This document shows, in pieces, positions 33,050 to 40,962 of a DNA stretch of 62,408 nt. Both the position numbers and the translations under genes were made by a program. Numbering within the stretch: the first letter of the stretch is position 1; each line of letters begins with the position of its first letter. The stretch spans positions 1 to 62,408 of the forward strand of contig JAJZAN010000008.1 of NCBI GenBank assembly GCA_021799435.1, in the 5' to 3' direction. Source of the stretch: Bacillota bacterium. GTDB lineage: Bacteria; Bacillota; Sulfobacillia; Sulfobacillales; Sulfobacillaceae. The notes below the pieces were generated by a model, which saw only the letters and a list, made by a program, of their open reading frames with translations, made no database searches and was not told the DNA's origin.

Positions 33050-33979
33050 GTGGGAATCAAAATGCCGGAAGCTTATTTCGCAACAACGCGCCAAATCATT
33101 ACCGTTAAACAAGCCCAGCGTATGGGCCTCAAAACATTGAGCGGGCGGATATCTTGTGCTGAAAAGGACTGCTCTGCCCGACTCAGATTCGTGGATACTT
33201 ACGTCAAAGGGGAGGAACGTGAAACGCCCGTTGCGGCACACTTTAGTCTCATCTCCAGCATCACGAGCCCGCATTCCGAGGATTGTCGGTATAATCTTGA
33301 CGCCCAAGTGCGCATTGCAGCACGCGAAGCCCCGAATCTCCTGTACAGCCTGAGAAACGGGACACACGAATTCCGACTTCATGTGCTATCTGATGTGTTG
33401 CAAAACAAGATGGTCCCCAACGACGCCAGCGGAAGCGCGCCGAACGCAAATGACTCGCGGCCAACGAGCGTCGAGTATCAAACACAGGGATCACTGTCGG
33501 CCTACCTCTCAACTGCAAACCGGATCGCAGTTTTGGCGGCGCGAGTCGAGGATAACGAAGACCTTGCCCGACGAATCAAGCTACGCTTTCGGGACGAGGC
33601 TATCCCATGGACCGACTTTTACTTTGACGAGGAGAATTTTCTTCGATGTTTCCGGTATGTGCGTCAACGGTCGTACCAACCCATCTGTGTCACCGGGGAG
33701 ATAAAAGCCATTGAGGAGCCCAACGGCACCCGGAAGTTTAAGACCATCCGCCTCAAACCCCCTCGCCGAGACAACACGAGCGACCTGTTGGACATTCCCA
33801 TCGTGCATCTCAATTTTGACCCGGAACTCATGTATTTAGCATCCAATCTGTCGGTTGGAGACCGCGTGGTCGTATATGGACATGCTTTGGCATCTGCCAA
33901 AACAAAAGGTAAGATCACATTTCAAAACATCACGGTATGGATAAGGGCAAGGGGGCAAATCGGTGTGGTTAGCCGATGA
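33050..33979 (+). CDS. Unknown protein with N-terminal cysteine motif, 309 residues
   Basis: GTG 33050 seven bases after GGGAGGG; ATG 33020 and ATG 33062 are alternatives. Near the N-terminus ISCAEKDCSARLRF and a later HSEDCRY suggest a small zinc or competence-CoiA-like N-terminal module (the KLSGRISCPxC-type pattern); the middle is helical and the C-terminal 100 residues are beta-rich, with VTGEIKAIEEPNGTRKFKTI and VGDRVVVYG looking like an OB fold. Function unknown. Stands alone between the toxin locus and minus-strand genes. Confidence 0.5.
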   Translation: MGIKMPEAYFATTRQIITVKQAQRMGLKTLSGRISCAEKDCSARLRFVDTYVKGEERETPVAAHFSLISSITSPHSEDCRYNLDAQVRIAAREAPNLLYSLRNGTHEFRLHVLSDVLQNKMVPNDASGSAPNANDSRPTSVEYQTQGSLSAYLSTANRIAVLAARVEDNEDLARRIKLRFRDEAIPWTDFYFDEENFLRCFRYVRQRSYQPICVTGEIKAIEEPNGTRKFKTIRLKPPRRDNTSDLLDIPIVHLNFDPELMYLASNLSVGDRVVVYGHALASAKTKGKITFQNITVWIRARGQIGVVSR

Positions 33980-34032
33980 CATGACGCTCGGAGCCGCTTA
34001 CTAAGAGGACCGTAGCGATGACTCGGTGCGCT

Positions 34033-34776
34033 TTACTGCTCTTCATTGTGTTCCTGCTCGGAATTTTCTTCTTCGTCACCTGTGGGTATCTCCCATGGCT
34101 TTTGTGGTTCCCCGTTTTCAGCATCGGTGTATGCGACCTGGAGATAGCGGATAGAGCTTCCTGGGATGTATATGAATCCTATAGCACTGGTGGTTTCCCC
34201 GTTAGGGTCTGTTACACAAGCCTCAACCAAAACGAGCGATTGTTCGTCAGGCGCAAACAGCCCATACTGGTGGACCCGCCCGACAACACGTGCATCATCT
34301 GTCGTAATCACCTCAACCCAGGGTTGGCTATTGGACCCCAATATATGTGGGCGCTCTGAAAATAGATAATAGAACATTGGCCTGTCCTGGATGGTGCCGC
34401 CAACAGTTACCACTACACGAATTATGAAGTCTGTTAACTTGCACCGCCACGTTGCAATGACTACGCCTGTAGCAAACACAAGCACAATCGCAATTACCAA
34501 GACCAAGAGGTCGGTCGTATTGTTTAACCGCCCAGTTAAGAGCACATTTCGGAGAACACGGAGAGGTCCAGTGTTATGGTCGAAAGAAGCTGCAACAATC
34601 CAGAGAAGTAAGACAAAAGTGTCCAGAACAAAACTAATTGTTAACGATTGCAACACCAATTGAACGGGGTCGAGTTGACGCAATGCCACTCGTCGCCCTA
34701 CGAGTAGTCGCGTCACATATCCGGGCAGAATAAATGCGCCCAGAATACTGAGCGCTGTATACGATGCAATGGTCAT
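34033..34776 (-). CDS. DUF6338-like membrane protein
   Basis: 247 residues. Three membrane segments in the first 115 residues (ALSILGAFILPGYVTRLL; SFVLDTFVLLLWIVAA; LLVLVIAIVLVFATGVVIA), followed by a cytoplasmic beta-rich domain (WVEVITTDDARVVGRVHQYG ... YIPGSSIRYLQVAY) and an acidic tail. This order corresponds to the DUF6338 family, widely found in mobile and defence contexts, function unknown. Three bases after the small gene at 34780. Confidence 0.6.
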   Translation of the reverse strand: MTIASYTALSILGAFILPGYVTRLLVGRRVALRQLDPVQLVLQSLTISFVLDTFVLLLWIVAASFDHNTGPLRVLRNVLLTGRLNNTTDLLVLVIAIVLVFATGVVIATWRCKLTDFIIRVVVTVGGTIQDRPMFYYLFSERPHILGSNSQPWVEVITTDDARVVGRVHQYGLFAPDEQSLVLVEACVTDPNGETTSAIGFIYIPGSSIRYLQVAYTDAENGEPQKPWEIPTGDEEENSEQEHNEEQ

Positions 34777-34779
34777 TGC

Positions 34780-34977
34780 TTACTTCTGAGCAGCCCTTTG
34801 CGGCTCTCCGGCCGCCTTGGGCGATGCGGGGTTGGTTTGAGGAGGCTTCTGCAAACCGTGAGATGCGGCATAAGCAAAAGGATTGCCGGTCTTAACGGGG
34901 GGAATTAAAGGCAACGAATTATAGGACTTTTTCAAGGTGATCTCCGTAATTTGCGCCGCCAGATCCTTTTCAGCCAT
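34780..34977 (-). CDS. Small protein, 65 residues, unknown
   Basis: ATG 34977 with GGAGGTGCACGT. Begins MAEKDLAAQITEITLKKSYNS; the second half is Pro/Ala-rich and basic. It precedes the DUF6338-like gene in a two-gene minus-strand unit. DUF6338 genes are commonly accompanied by such a small partner gene in bacteria (family knowledge, not verified here). Confidence 0.55.
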   Translation of the reverse strand: MAEKDLAAQITEITLKKSYNSLPLIPPVKTGNPFAYAASHGLQKPPQTNPASPKAAGEPQRAAQK

Positions 34978-35057
34978 AACGTGCACCTCCATTGCCGTGT
35001 GTACTTATAGTATAGGACACCGTTAGCGAAACGCATACTGTCATGTGACCTTTTTCT

Positions 35058-35323
35058 GGGGTATGGCAACGATTCCTTTCCAGAACTATCACTAGCCACT
35101 TATTGGCAATTCCCGGCTCTCAGGAAGGTCTTTCTGTCAGAAACAGCTCTATGACTCCGGGGATGTGGTGTCAATAAATAAGAAACGAAGCCCTAATCTG
35201 ACGGAAATCCGAGGGGTGTCCTGACGTCCGGATCGGGTTTACTCCAACTTGGCAGCACTTAAAGCGTGAAATTTACCAGAACCTGGCTTATGGCGGAAAA
35301 TTAACGAATCGTTGTCATACCCC
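35058..35323. mobile_element. 266-bp miniature element with Tn3-like inverted repeats
   Basis: The left end starts GGGGTATGGCAACGATTC and the right end, read inward on the minus strand, GGGGTATGACAACGATTC (17 of 18 identical). The right repeat extends to 38 bp ending TAAGC, the length and termini of Tn3-family repeats (GGGG ... TAAG). The element is flanked on both sides by TTTTCT (35052-35057 and 35324-35329). No gene inside. This fits a Tn3-derived miniature element (TIME-like). It occupies most of the 358-bp gap between two minus-strand genes. Confidence 0.65.
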
Positions 35324-35335
35324 TTTTCTTAGTAA

Positions 35336-36121
35336 TCACAGCCGAATCCGGCCGTCCGGTGGGCGCGGCGGGTTTGGAGACGGTGTGGGTGGCGGCGTCG
35401 GATGTGCCTTTTGAGAATCGACTGCTGGCTTCGGTTGAGCCTTGGGCGGATTAGGAACGAAAAGCGCAACCATCCACATCGGCATGGCCATCCCTAACAA
35501 CCCGCCGACAATTGGCCCGAATAGCAGTGATGCGATGACCAAAAACCCGTGACCTGCCCATACTGGCCACTGATGCGCGTCAGCCCATGCCACAGAGAAA
35601 TGGATGAGCGCCCAAGTACCGCCGAGCGCAAACAGCACCATCGAGCTGCCAATGAACGGCCCAAAGTCGATGTACAAGCCGATTAGCCAAGCGGCTACTT
35701 CCCCGATGGGCCGGTAGAGGCCGCCGGCCGGGGCTTCTAACCACGCCGCTTGCGGATTCCACTGTTCCTCGAATTGCGCTGTGGCCGACTGGAAACTGCA
35801 ATCAATCACACCCCAGAACAGGCCCAGCCACCAGCCGATATCGGCCATCTGCCGGGCGGTAACGGGCGTGAGCGGATTCCAAATCCAATTCCGAATCCAT
35901 GTGATGGGGCCCAGCATATGCGGAAACAATCGCGGCCCGGCCCAGTGCCCTATGTGCGCGGCCATAATAGGCCACAGTAAGCACCACACCATCCAAAACC
36001 ACGGCGGATGCTCCCGAAAGTCGAATAGTTGATTCAGCCGCCAGTGAATATACATCAGCGGGACGAATATCGGCCGCAAGAGCCAGCGTCCACGATGCCA
36101 CCATTCCGCCATTCTCATCAC
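35336..36121 (-). CDS. Polytopic membrane protein, unknown
   Basis: 261 residues, Trp-rich. Five to six membrane helices (for example WFWMVWCLLWPIMAAHIG, MVLFALGGTWALIHFSV, FLVIASLLFGPIVGGLLGMA), then a Pro-rich cytoplasmic tail (PTPPPTPSPNPPRPP). Two stop-proximal bases from the miniature element. Promoter region upstream has a GTGTTATC/GATAACACC-type repeat. No family recognised; a T4SS-accessory role is possible as it sits near the VirB1 gene on the other strand. Confidence 0.5.
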   Translation of the reverse strand: MMRMAEWWHRGRWLLRPIFVPLMYIHWRLNQLFDFREHPPWFWMVWCLLWPIMAAHIGHWAGPRLFPHMLGPITWIRNWIWNPLTPVTARQMADIGWWLGLFWGVIDCSFQSATAQFEEQWNPQAAWLEAPAGGLYRPIGEVAAWLIGLYIDFGPFIGSSMVLFALGGTWALIHFSVAWADAHQWPVWAGHGFLVIASLLFGPIVGGLLGMAMPMWMVALFVPNPPKAQPKPAVDSQKAHPTPPPTPSPNPPRPPDGRIRL

Positions 36122-36159
36122 CGCCGTTCTGCGCTGTTTGTTAAAACTATACAGCGGTG

Positions 36160-36929
36160 TTATCTATTTTGCAACACCGGATGCTGTGCCGGTAGTGTGC
36201 GACTGTCACACTTAACCAGAAAAATTCCCCTTGATCCCATTAGGTAGCGGTTATCTGGTTTGCCGATTGAACTTGGAAGCAAGTACCATTGGGAAACACG
36301 AGCGCCATACGCTCGTTTGCAGTACCGACGGCCGCCTGCTTTCTTATGCGCTTGGAGTTGCTTGGCTACCTGCCGAGCGCACGGCCAAGTCTTCCTTAAG
36401 CTAGCGTTGCAATTCCGCGGCCCGATGAGTTCTATTTGATCATGCGTGCGGCTCCATCTACGGGCGGGATCAGTGTAGCCTGTTGTGGTCACACAAATTC
36501 CCTTGCGGCTTTAAAATAGGTCACGGTGCCCAACAAATCCCGCAAGACCGGTTCTCCTACTGGATCGCTCCATCGTTTGCATTGGACAATTGCGGTCCAT
36601 CCTTCTTTGGGATGTGTCAACACGAGATCTCGACCATGATCCCCGGTCTGCCCCATGTGTTTGACGCGCCATCCTTGCCGACGATACTGCCGCGCTACCC
36701 ATAATTCGAAATCCGTTCCGCTCATACGGGCAATTTCCGCCCACTCTTTGGGAGGCCGGCGCAAGAGAGCGGGTCCAACCGTGCCCAAAAGAGCGCCAGC
36801 GACCATTCCTATCAACAGTCCAGTCAGGAAATGGGATGTGGCTTGCCCGATAAACCCTCCGATAAGGACGCCTAAAGGCACGCCGACAGCGGTTCCTGTG
36901 GATCTTTTAGATGATTTGCGTTTTGCCAT
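36160..36929 (-). pseudogene. Mrr-type membrane-anchored nuclease, frameshifted
   Basis: The first frame (36489-36929, ATG 36929 after GGAGG) encodes 146 residues: a basic start, a glycine-rich membrane hairpin (GVPLGVLIGGFIGQ ... LLIGMVAGALLGTVG), then a Mrr_cat domain (DFELWVARQYRRQGW, GDHGRDLVLTHP, IVQCKRW: the D-x(n)-Q-x-K catalytic pattern). It stops at TYFKAAREFV, but the domain continues in another frame as VTTTGYTDPARRWSRTHDQIELI. Removing one GT from the GTGTG repeat at 36490-36494 restores a single frame. So a 2-bp slippage probably inactivated it; programmed slippage or sequencing error are alternatives. Confidence 0.65.
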
Positions 36930-37087
36930 ATGTCCTCCATAGCGTGAATCATTTTAATGAACTATTACACACGATTGCACCGTTCCCTTTTTTGGACAAT
37001 GCATGGATGTTGTCGCCTACCAAACCAAAACTCCGCGTCTGCGATCAGGGAGGGCGCATGACGCTCCTTGTCGATCATGCTATCATA

Positions 37088-37113
37088 CGATGCATAAATG
37101 CACTTTACGCAAC
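37088..37113 (+). promoter_or_regulatory. Shared upstream element, VirB1 operon copy
   Basis: CGATGCATAAAT, 8 bp, CGCAAC. The element at 40874 has the same 12-mer, spacing and 6-mer. A TATAAT lies at about 37124-37129, some 45 bp before the GTG of the VirB1-like gene. Confidence 0.5.
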
Positions 37114-37170
37114 AATAGTGATCTATAATACATTCGACGACCAAATCTGCTTTTATGCTGAGGTGATTGC

Positions 37171-38604
37171 GTGGCCCTTCCCCATCCCCCTAACCAGTCC
37201 GAGAGCGAGGCGTCGCGAGCGGCTTCACAGGCATCGCGGCACCTCGGGGATTTCTTGAAGAATCAGACTCGGAAAGCGAGCCAACAAGCGGGCCAGGCCG
37301 TCAAGAAAGCGGCTAAAAAGGCCGCCAAAGCCGCCGTAAAGATGCTGAAGCGAGCCGCCATGCAGGCACTTCGCAGTGCTATCACCTATATCATTAGTTT
37401 GATTGGGATTCCAGCACTAATCGTGATTCTCCTTGCGGCAGTCTTAACCGGCATCTTTTTGGCTGGTGGCGCCAGCCAACATGCCTATACCGTCAAGCCG
37501 CCTTCGGCCAAGACGAAGGCATTGGACCACCGTCTCACCCAAGCCTATAAGGCCGCAGCGCGGCAATCGCGCCCTGGTTCGCCGGTTCCTCATTCATTGG
37601 CTGTCCAGTGGCAGGTTCCATGGGGCGTGCTGGCGGCAGTTGACCGGATAGACGCCGCTCATATTCGAGTGAAGCAGGACACAACATACTCGCCTCAACT
37701 GGCACGGGCCTTGCGGCCGCACTTGCGGATCGTGAATAAGCCTATGGTCGAAACCGTGACCACAATTACCAATTCGGGCAATGGGTCGGTTAGTTCGACG
37801 AGTTCCCGCCAGTTATCGCCGTTCCCCGCCGTGGTCTATGCTCACTCGTGGAATGCCATCTCGCATATCCAATGGCAGCTTCATTATGAAGTCGAACGGG
37901 CGTCGCACACCACGACCATTAAAAGGCACGGTCATACCATCACAACAACTACAACGACCGTTACGCGCATTCCTTACTATGAGATTTCGTCGCAACAGGT
38001 CGTTACGAACTACAGCCTACTCAACGCCGCGATTAGCGCCAACCCCTTTCGCATCCTGGATGGTCAGGCGGATGATTCGCTTATTGTGCAGGTCGCTATG
38101 TCCTTTCAAGGCGCGTTGCCCAATTGGGTTTTGAACGGCATAGGCCAGTGGGTTGGAACGTATACCGGTCCCGTTCCGCCTCCGAATGCGAGTATCGAGC
38201 AGTCGGTCGAGTTCTGGTCCAAGAAGATTAACGAGGCGGCCAAAACGTATCACGTGCCGGCAGCATTTGTCGCGGCAATTATGGCGCCGGAAAGCGGTGG
38301 CGACCCAAGGGCTATCTCGAGCCGAGGTGCTATTGGCTTGATGCAGGTCATGCCGGACCATTTCACTTCTGGGCAAAACCCTTGGGATGCGATGACAAAC
38401 ATAGATGTCGGAACGGCCTATATTGCGTCTCTGGCGAGCCAGTTCAACAACAATTGGTCGTTAGTCGCGGCCGCTTACAACGCGGGGCCGGGCGCGGTTG
38501 AAACGTACCACGGCATCCCGCCCTATCCGCAGACAATGGCCTATGTTCCGGAAGTGTTGGCCTACTACAGGGCGTTTCAGAAGGCGAGTCAATTTAATTC
38601 GTAG
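37171..38604 (+). CDS. virB1: VirB1-type lytic transglycosylase with membrane anchor
   Basis: 477 residues from GTG 37171 (GAGGTGAT). Lys/Ala-rich amphipathic N-terminus (residues 20-70), one membrane span (IGIPALIVILLAAVLTGIFL, about 85-105), a long extracytoplasmic region with Thr runs, and a C-terminal SLT domain: APESGGDPRAISSRGAIGLM (catalytic Glu about 373), QVMP, and AAYNAGPGAV. It degrades peptidoglycan to allow T4SS channel passage, like VirB1/TcpG. First gene of the second transfer operon, with a shared element upstream. Confidence 0.85.
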   Translation: MALPHPPNQSESEASRAASQASRHLGDFLKNQTRKASQQAGQAVKKAAKKAAKAAVKMLKRAAMQALRSAITYIISLIGIPALIVILLAAVLTGIFLAGGASQHAYTVKPPSAKTKALDHRLTQAYKAAARQSRPGSPVPHSLAVQWQVPWGVLAAVDRIDAAHIRVKQDTTYSPQLARALRPHLRIVNKPMVETVTTITNSGNGSVSSTSSRQLSPFPAVVYAHSWNAISHIQWQLHYEVERASHTTTIKRHGHTITTTTTTVTRIPYYEISSQQVVTNYSLLNAAISANPFRILDGQADDSLIVQVAMSFQGALPNWVLNGIGQWVGTYTGPVPPPNASIEQSVEFWSKKINEAAKTYHVPAAFVAAIMAPESGGDPRAISSRGAIGLMQVMPDHFTSGQNPWDAMTNIDVGTAYIASLASQFNNNWSLVAAAYNAGPGAVETYHGIPPYPQTMAYVPEVLAYYRAFQKASQFNS

Positions 38605-38616
38605 GAGGTTAGAGGA

Positions 38617-38931
38617 ATGCCGGGTGTTCACGCAATCAACCCCAATACCGCGCTCCACCGATTACTAGTGTCTCTCGCGCAGATGACTCTCTACATTCGC
38701 GGGCCGTGGATAGGCATTACGGTGATGCTGTGGGTATCGGCTGTAGTCTTCGCCAACGTGCCAAAGGTGAGGCAATACAACCCCAAGGTGTGGTTTTGGC
38801 TGATGCATCTCCTTTGGATGATTCCCTTGTCCGTGGGGCTGGTAGATGGCATGCCGATTTGGATTGCGGTGTTCCATCCGGCGCTCCATCATCCGCTAAT
38901 CTGGCCCAAAGGACAGGGAGGCGTGGCGTGA
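38617..38931 (+). CDS. Small three-span membrane protein
   Basis: 104 residues, ATG 38617 with TAGGAGG. Three hydrophobic helices (TVMLWVSAVVFANV, WFWLMHLLWMIPLSVGL, PIWIAVFHPALHH). Follows the VirB1-like gene by 12 bp. No family recognised; probably a T4SS accessory. Confidence 0.55.
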   Translation: MPGVHAINPNTALHRLLVSLAQMTLYIRGPWIGITVMLWVSAVVFANVPKVRQYNPKVWFWLMHLLWMIPLSVGLVDGMPIWIAVFHPALHHPLIWPKGQGGVA

Positions 38932-39005
38932 TGGCGGGCTTAGGAGATAGACTGGGGCGACGATTGCATACGGTGAGTGGATTGGGTATATTGTAAATAA
39001 GAACT

Positions 39006-39025
39006 GCCCCTGGGCTAACAGGGGC
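39006..39025 (-). terminator. Terminator of the 28-residue peptide gene
   Basis: GCCCCTG/CAGGGGC 7-bp stem, followed on the minus strand by AGTTCTTATTT. Confidence 0.55.
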
Positions 39026-39038
39026 GGCAAGTGAGGGC

Positions 39039-39125
39039 CTAGCGACGTTTCCGTCGTGTAGTGCGCCACAAGACGTACAGTGCTGCCGCTCGTAACGATA
39101 CAGACACTGTGACAGTCAAGTGCAT
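39039..39125 (-). CDS. 28-residue membrane peptide with Arg-rich tail, toxin-like
   Basis: ATG 39125 with a near-perfect AGGAGGTGAGGGC before it, stop TAG 39039-39041. Begins MHLTVTVSVSLRAAALYVLW and ends RTTRRKRR. One short hydrophobic span with a very basic end is the build of Fst/TxpA-type type I toxins. A hairpin terminator follows, and a 13-bp hairpin with plus-strand T-tract (39176-39212) lies just upstream, so antisense control is conceivable. No family recognised. Confidence 0.5.
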   Translation of the reverse strand: MHLTVTVSVSLRAAALYVLWRTTRRKRR

Positions 39126-39175
39126 TGCCCTCACCTCCTATCTAGGAGGCCACCCATAGGGCATGCCCTCACCTT

Positions 39176-39212
39176 AATTTTAACCCGCAGTCTTCGGACG
39201 CGGGTTAAAATT
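39176..39212 (+). terminator. Long hairpin, plus-strand terminator
   Basis: AATTTTAACCCGC/GCGGGTTAAAATT, a 13-bp perfect stem with an 11-nt loop, then TTGATCGTTTTTG. Likely ends the VirB1 operon transcript, which then would be antisense to the 39039-39125 peptide gene. Confidence 0.75.
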
Positions 39213-39355
39213 TTGATCGTTTTTGTCCATTTGGCGTCTGCCCCATCCCCACCAACGGCCGTTTTCGGGAAGCCCTCGGACTCTGGCTCAGTGCACGTAC
39301 GATAGTGACGACGGGGAATTTTCCTGTCCTAATCCAAGACCGGAGGGCTTGCCCT

Positions 39356-39583
39356 ATGAACAAGCAGACGTTCTTAACGCCTCAACCTCAATCGCCGCTT
39401 ACCAACGCAATCACCTGCTTGGGCTTCGTGGTTGTCGGAGCGTACCAAGAGAATCCTGATGTCCGAGTCCGATACTTTAGCAGTGCCGTCCCGTATGGGG
39501 CCCGTGCCTTAGGCGGGGCCCTGACAATGATGATTACTCGTATCGATCCTTTGGCCCCACCTCCTGAACCATCAGGTTGGTAG
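39356..39583 (+). CDS. Unknown protein, 75 residues
   Basis: ATG 39356 with GGAGGG. Strand-rich: ITCLGFVVVGAYQENPDVRVRYFSS, then GGALTMMITRIDPL. No signal or membrane segment. Four bases before the next gene. No family recognised. Confidence 0.5.
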   Translation: MNKQTFLTPQPQSPLTNAITCLGFVVVGAYQENPDVRVRYFSSAVPYGARALGGALTMMITRIDPLAPPPEPSGW

Positions 39584-39587
39584 AAAG

Positions 39588-40124
39588 ATGTTGCCGGATT
39601 CCGATCCCCACTTTGCGCGGGGATTGTGTTCATGGATTGTCACCGCGACTATTAAAAATTTCGACGAAAATGGCAGGTTAGAAGCCATATTCGGTCGAAT
39701 TTTGTCCCCGATGGTCAATCGGCCATCGCCATGTCTTGGCTTCTCGTGTTCTGAGCGCGGGGAGCTTCGGGAGGTCGGCTTGATGGATGGAGTGACATAC
39801 CCCATCCGCGATCAAGTTTCCGGTATGCGTGTTGCGTCCGAAGGGTCCACGGTCTTGCTGACGTACCCCTATGATGCAGCTACGCAAGTTTGCCTGGATG
39901 GCGGCGCGGATTTAGCAAGTCGGTTTTTGACGACGATTTCAGCCGATTATTGCAGTGGGGATGAGTCGATGTGCCGGGATATTGAGGAAATGTTCCGGCA
40001 TCCGGCGAACTACGAGATGTTTTGCACCTTTGCCGGGTTAGATCCCGACGAGGTGAAGAGGCGCCTGTTCGCTATGCGGCCCGATCGCGTTTCCTATCGA
40101 AAAGCGCTCGGACTGGGCGAGTGA
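39588..40124 (+). CDS. Unknown protein, 178 residues
   Basis: ATG 39588, only a weak GAAAG upstream, so coupled to the previous gene. Contains five cysteines, helices such as SMCRDIEEMFRHPANYEMF near the C-terminus and a beta-rich middle. No motif recognised. Followed by a strong regulated promoter at 40136. Confidence 0.45.
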   Translation: MLPDSDPHFARGLCSWIVTATIKNFDENGRLEAIFGRILSPMVNRPSPCLGFSCSERGELREVGLMDGVTYPIRDQVSGMRVASEGSTVLLTYPYDAATQVCLDGGADLASRFLTTISADYCSGDESMCRDIEEMFRHPANYEMFCTFAGLDPDEVKRRLFAMRPDRVSYRKALGLGE

Positions 40125-40135
40125 TGGGCAAGCAG

Positions 40136-40165
40136 TTGCAAAAATGATAACATCTGTGTTATATT
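40136..40165 (+). promoter_or_regulatory. Promoter with palindromic operator
   Basis: TTGCAA (40136-40141), 18-bp spacer, TATATT (40160-40165). The inverted repeat ATAACA-TCTG-TGTTAT (40147-40162) covers the spacer and part of the -10, a classic repressor position. Confidence 0.55.
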
Positions 40166-40221
40166 AAGCACAGGTGGTAGCCGCTGTCGATGCGGTTGCC
40201 ATGAAGGAGGTGCAGCCTCGG

Positions 40222-40737
40222 ATGATGAAGCACAACCACTTGATGGCAGCCGCTACGGCGGTCGGTATTGCGGATGGATTGGTCCACTGGCCTATAACGG
40301 TTCTTGGGCTGGCTGTAGCCTTACCAGCTGGTCTCATTAGTGACCTGGATACACCGACATCGAGCTTCGGCCAGCGTTCCGGCCCCCTCCCCTATCTCAT
40401 CCGTGCGATGGGAATTCAGCATCGGACCCTATTCCACTCGGTCCTGTTTGCCGCTCTTGTAGCCTCGGGTGTTCTCTGGTTGGGCACGGCGCACCACTGG
40501 CCTTACACGCAGGTAGTTGCGCTTTCGGCCTTTGCCGGGATTATGGCGCACCCTATTGCTGATGCGTTCTCGGCTTCCGGAGTGTCGATTTTCTGGCCCG
40601 TGCCGGTACGAGTACGTTTTGCTCGGATGCGCGTCGAAGGTATGACGGAACGGACTTGGGTCACCTTGCTGATGATGGTGCTGGCTGTGGGTGTCACGGC
40701 CTACGTCGGCAGTCGCTATGGTTGGGGGTTGTTTTAA
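40222..40737 (+). CDS. YdjM-family membrane-bound metal-dependent hydrolase-like protein
   Basis: 171 residues from ATG 40222 (AAGGAGGTG upstream; ATG 40225 also possible). Starts MMKHNHLMAAATAVGIADG, includes GLISDLDTPTSSFGQRSGP, HRTLFHSVLF and GIMAHPIADAF. These His/Asp motifs between four or five membrane spans define YdjM/DUF457 proteins, thought to be membrane-embedded hydrolases; in E. coli YdjM is LexA-regulated. Its role on plasmids is unknown. Confidence 0.7.
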   Translation: MMKHNHLMAAATAVGIADGLVHWPITVLGLAVALPAGLISDLDTPTSSFGQRSGPLPYLIRAMGIQHRTLFHSVLFAALVASGVLWLGTAHHWPYTQVVALSAFAGIMAHPIADAFSASGVSIFWPVPVRVRFARMRVEGMTERTWVTLLMMVLAVGVTAYVGSRYGWGLF

Positions 40738-40750
40738 GGAGGGTCACGGC

Positions 40751-40861
40751 ATCGGCTCTCTTTTTTGGATTGTGATTGGTGTTTTCGCAGTTTGGCGCAG
40801 CGTTCGCTGGCACCTTCGTCGCCGGCGCGGTCGTTTGACTCGCGGCCGCCGGTGGTTTTGA
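40751..40861 (+). CDS. 36-residue membrane peptide, possible ATC start
   Basis: AAGGAGGG at 40736-40743 is eight bases before ATC 40751. The peptide has a hydrophobic start (GSLFWIVIGVFAVW), followed by a tail with ten or more arginines, ending at TGA 40859-40861. A GTG at 40772 is in frame but without a ribosome binding site. The clear ribosome binding site and the toxin-like composition argue it is translated, but an ATC start is rare, so the call is tentative. Confidence 0.35.
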   Translation: MGSLFWIVIGVFAVWRSVRWHLRRRRGRLTRGRRWF

Positions 40862-40873
40862 TATGCCCTAGGT

Positions 40874-40899
40874 CGATGCATAAATATATTGTGCGCAAC
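40874..40899 (+). promoter_or_regulatory. Shared upstream element, SF2 helicase copy
   Basis: CGATGCATAAAT, 8 bp, CGCAAC, matching the 37088 element at both halves and spacing. TTGATA (40858-40863) could serve as -35. A second GCATAAA occurs nearer the gene at about 40923. Confidence 0.5.
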
Positions 40900-40962
40900 G
40901 GACAGTTTTTGCTACTATATGAAGCATAAAGTAAGTCTGTGTATCGAAGAGGGGGTGGGTTT

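Noticed and set aside
38931..38996. 21-codon frame overlapping the stop of the 38617 gene
   Set aside because: Too short, no clear ribosome binding site and no feature beyond an ATGA overlap; kept out of the gene list.
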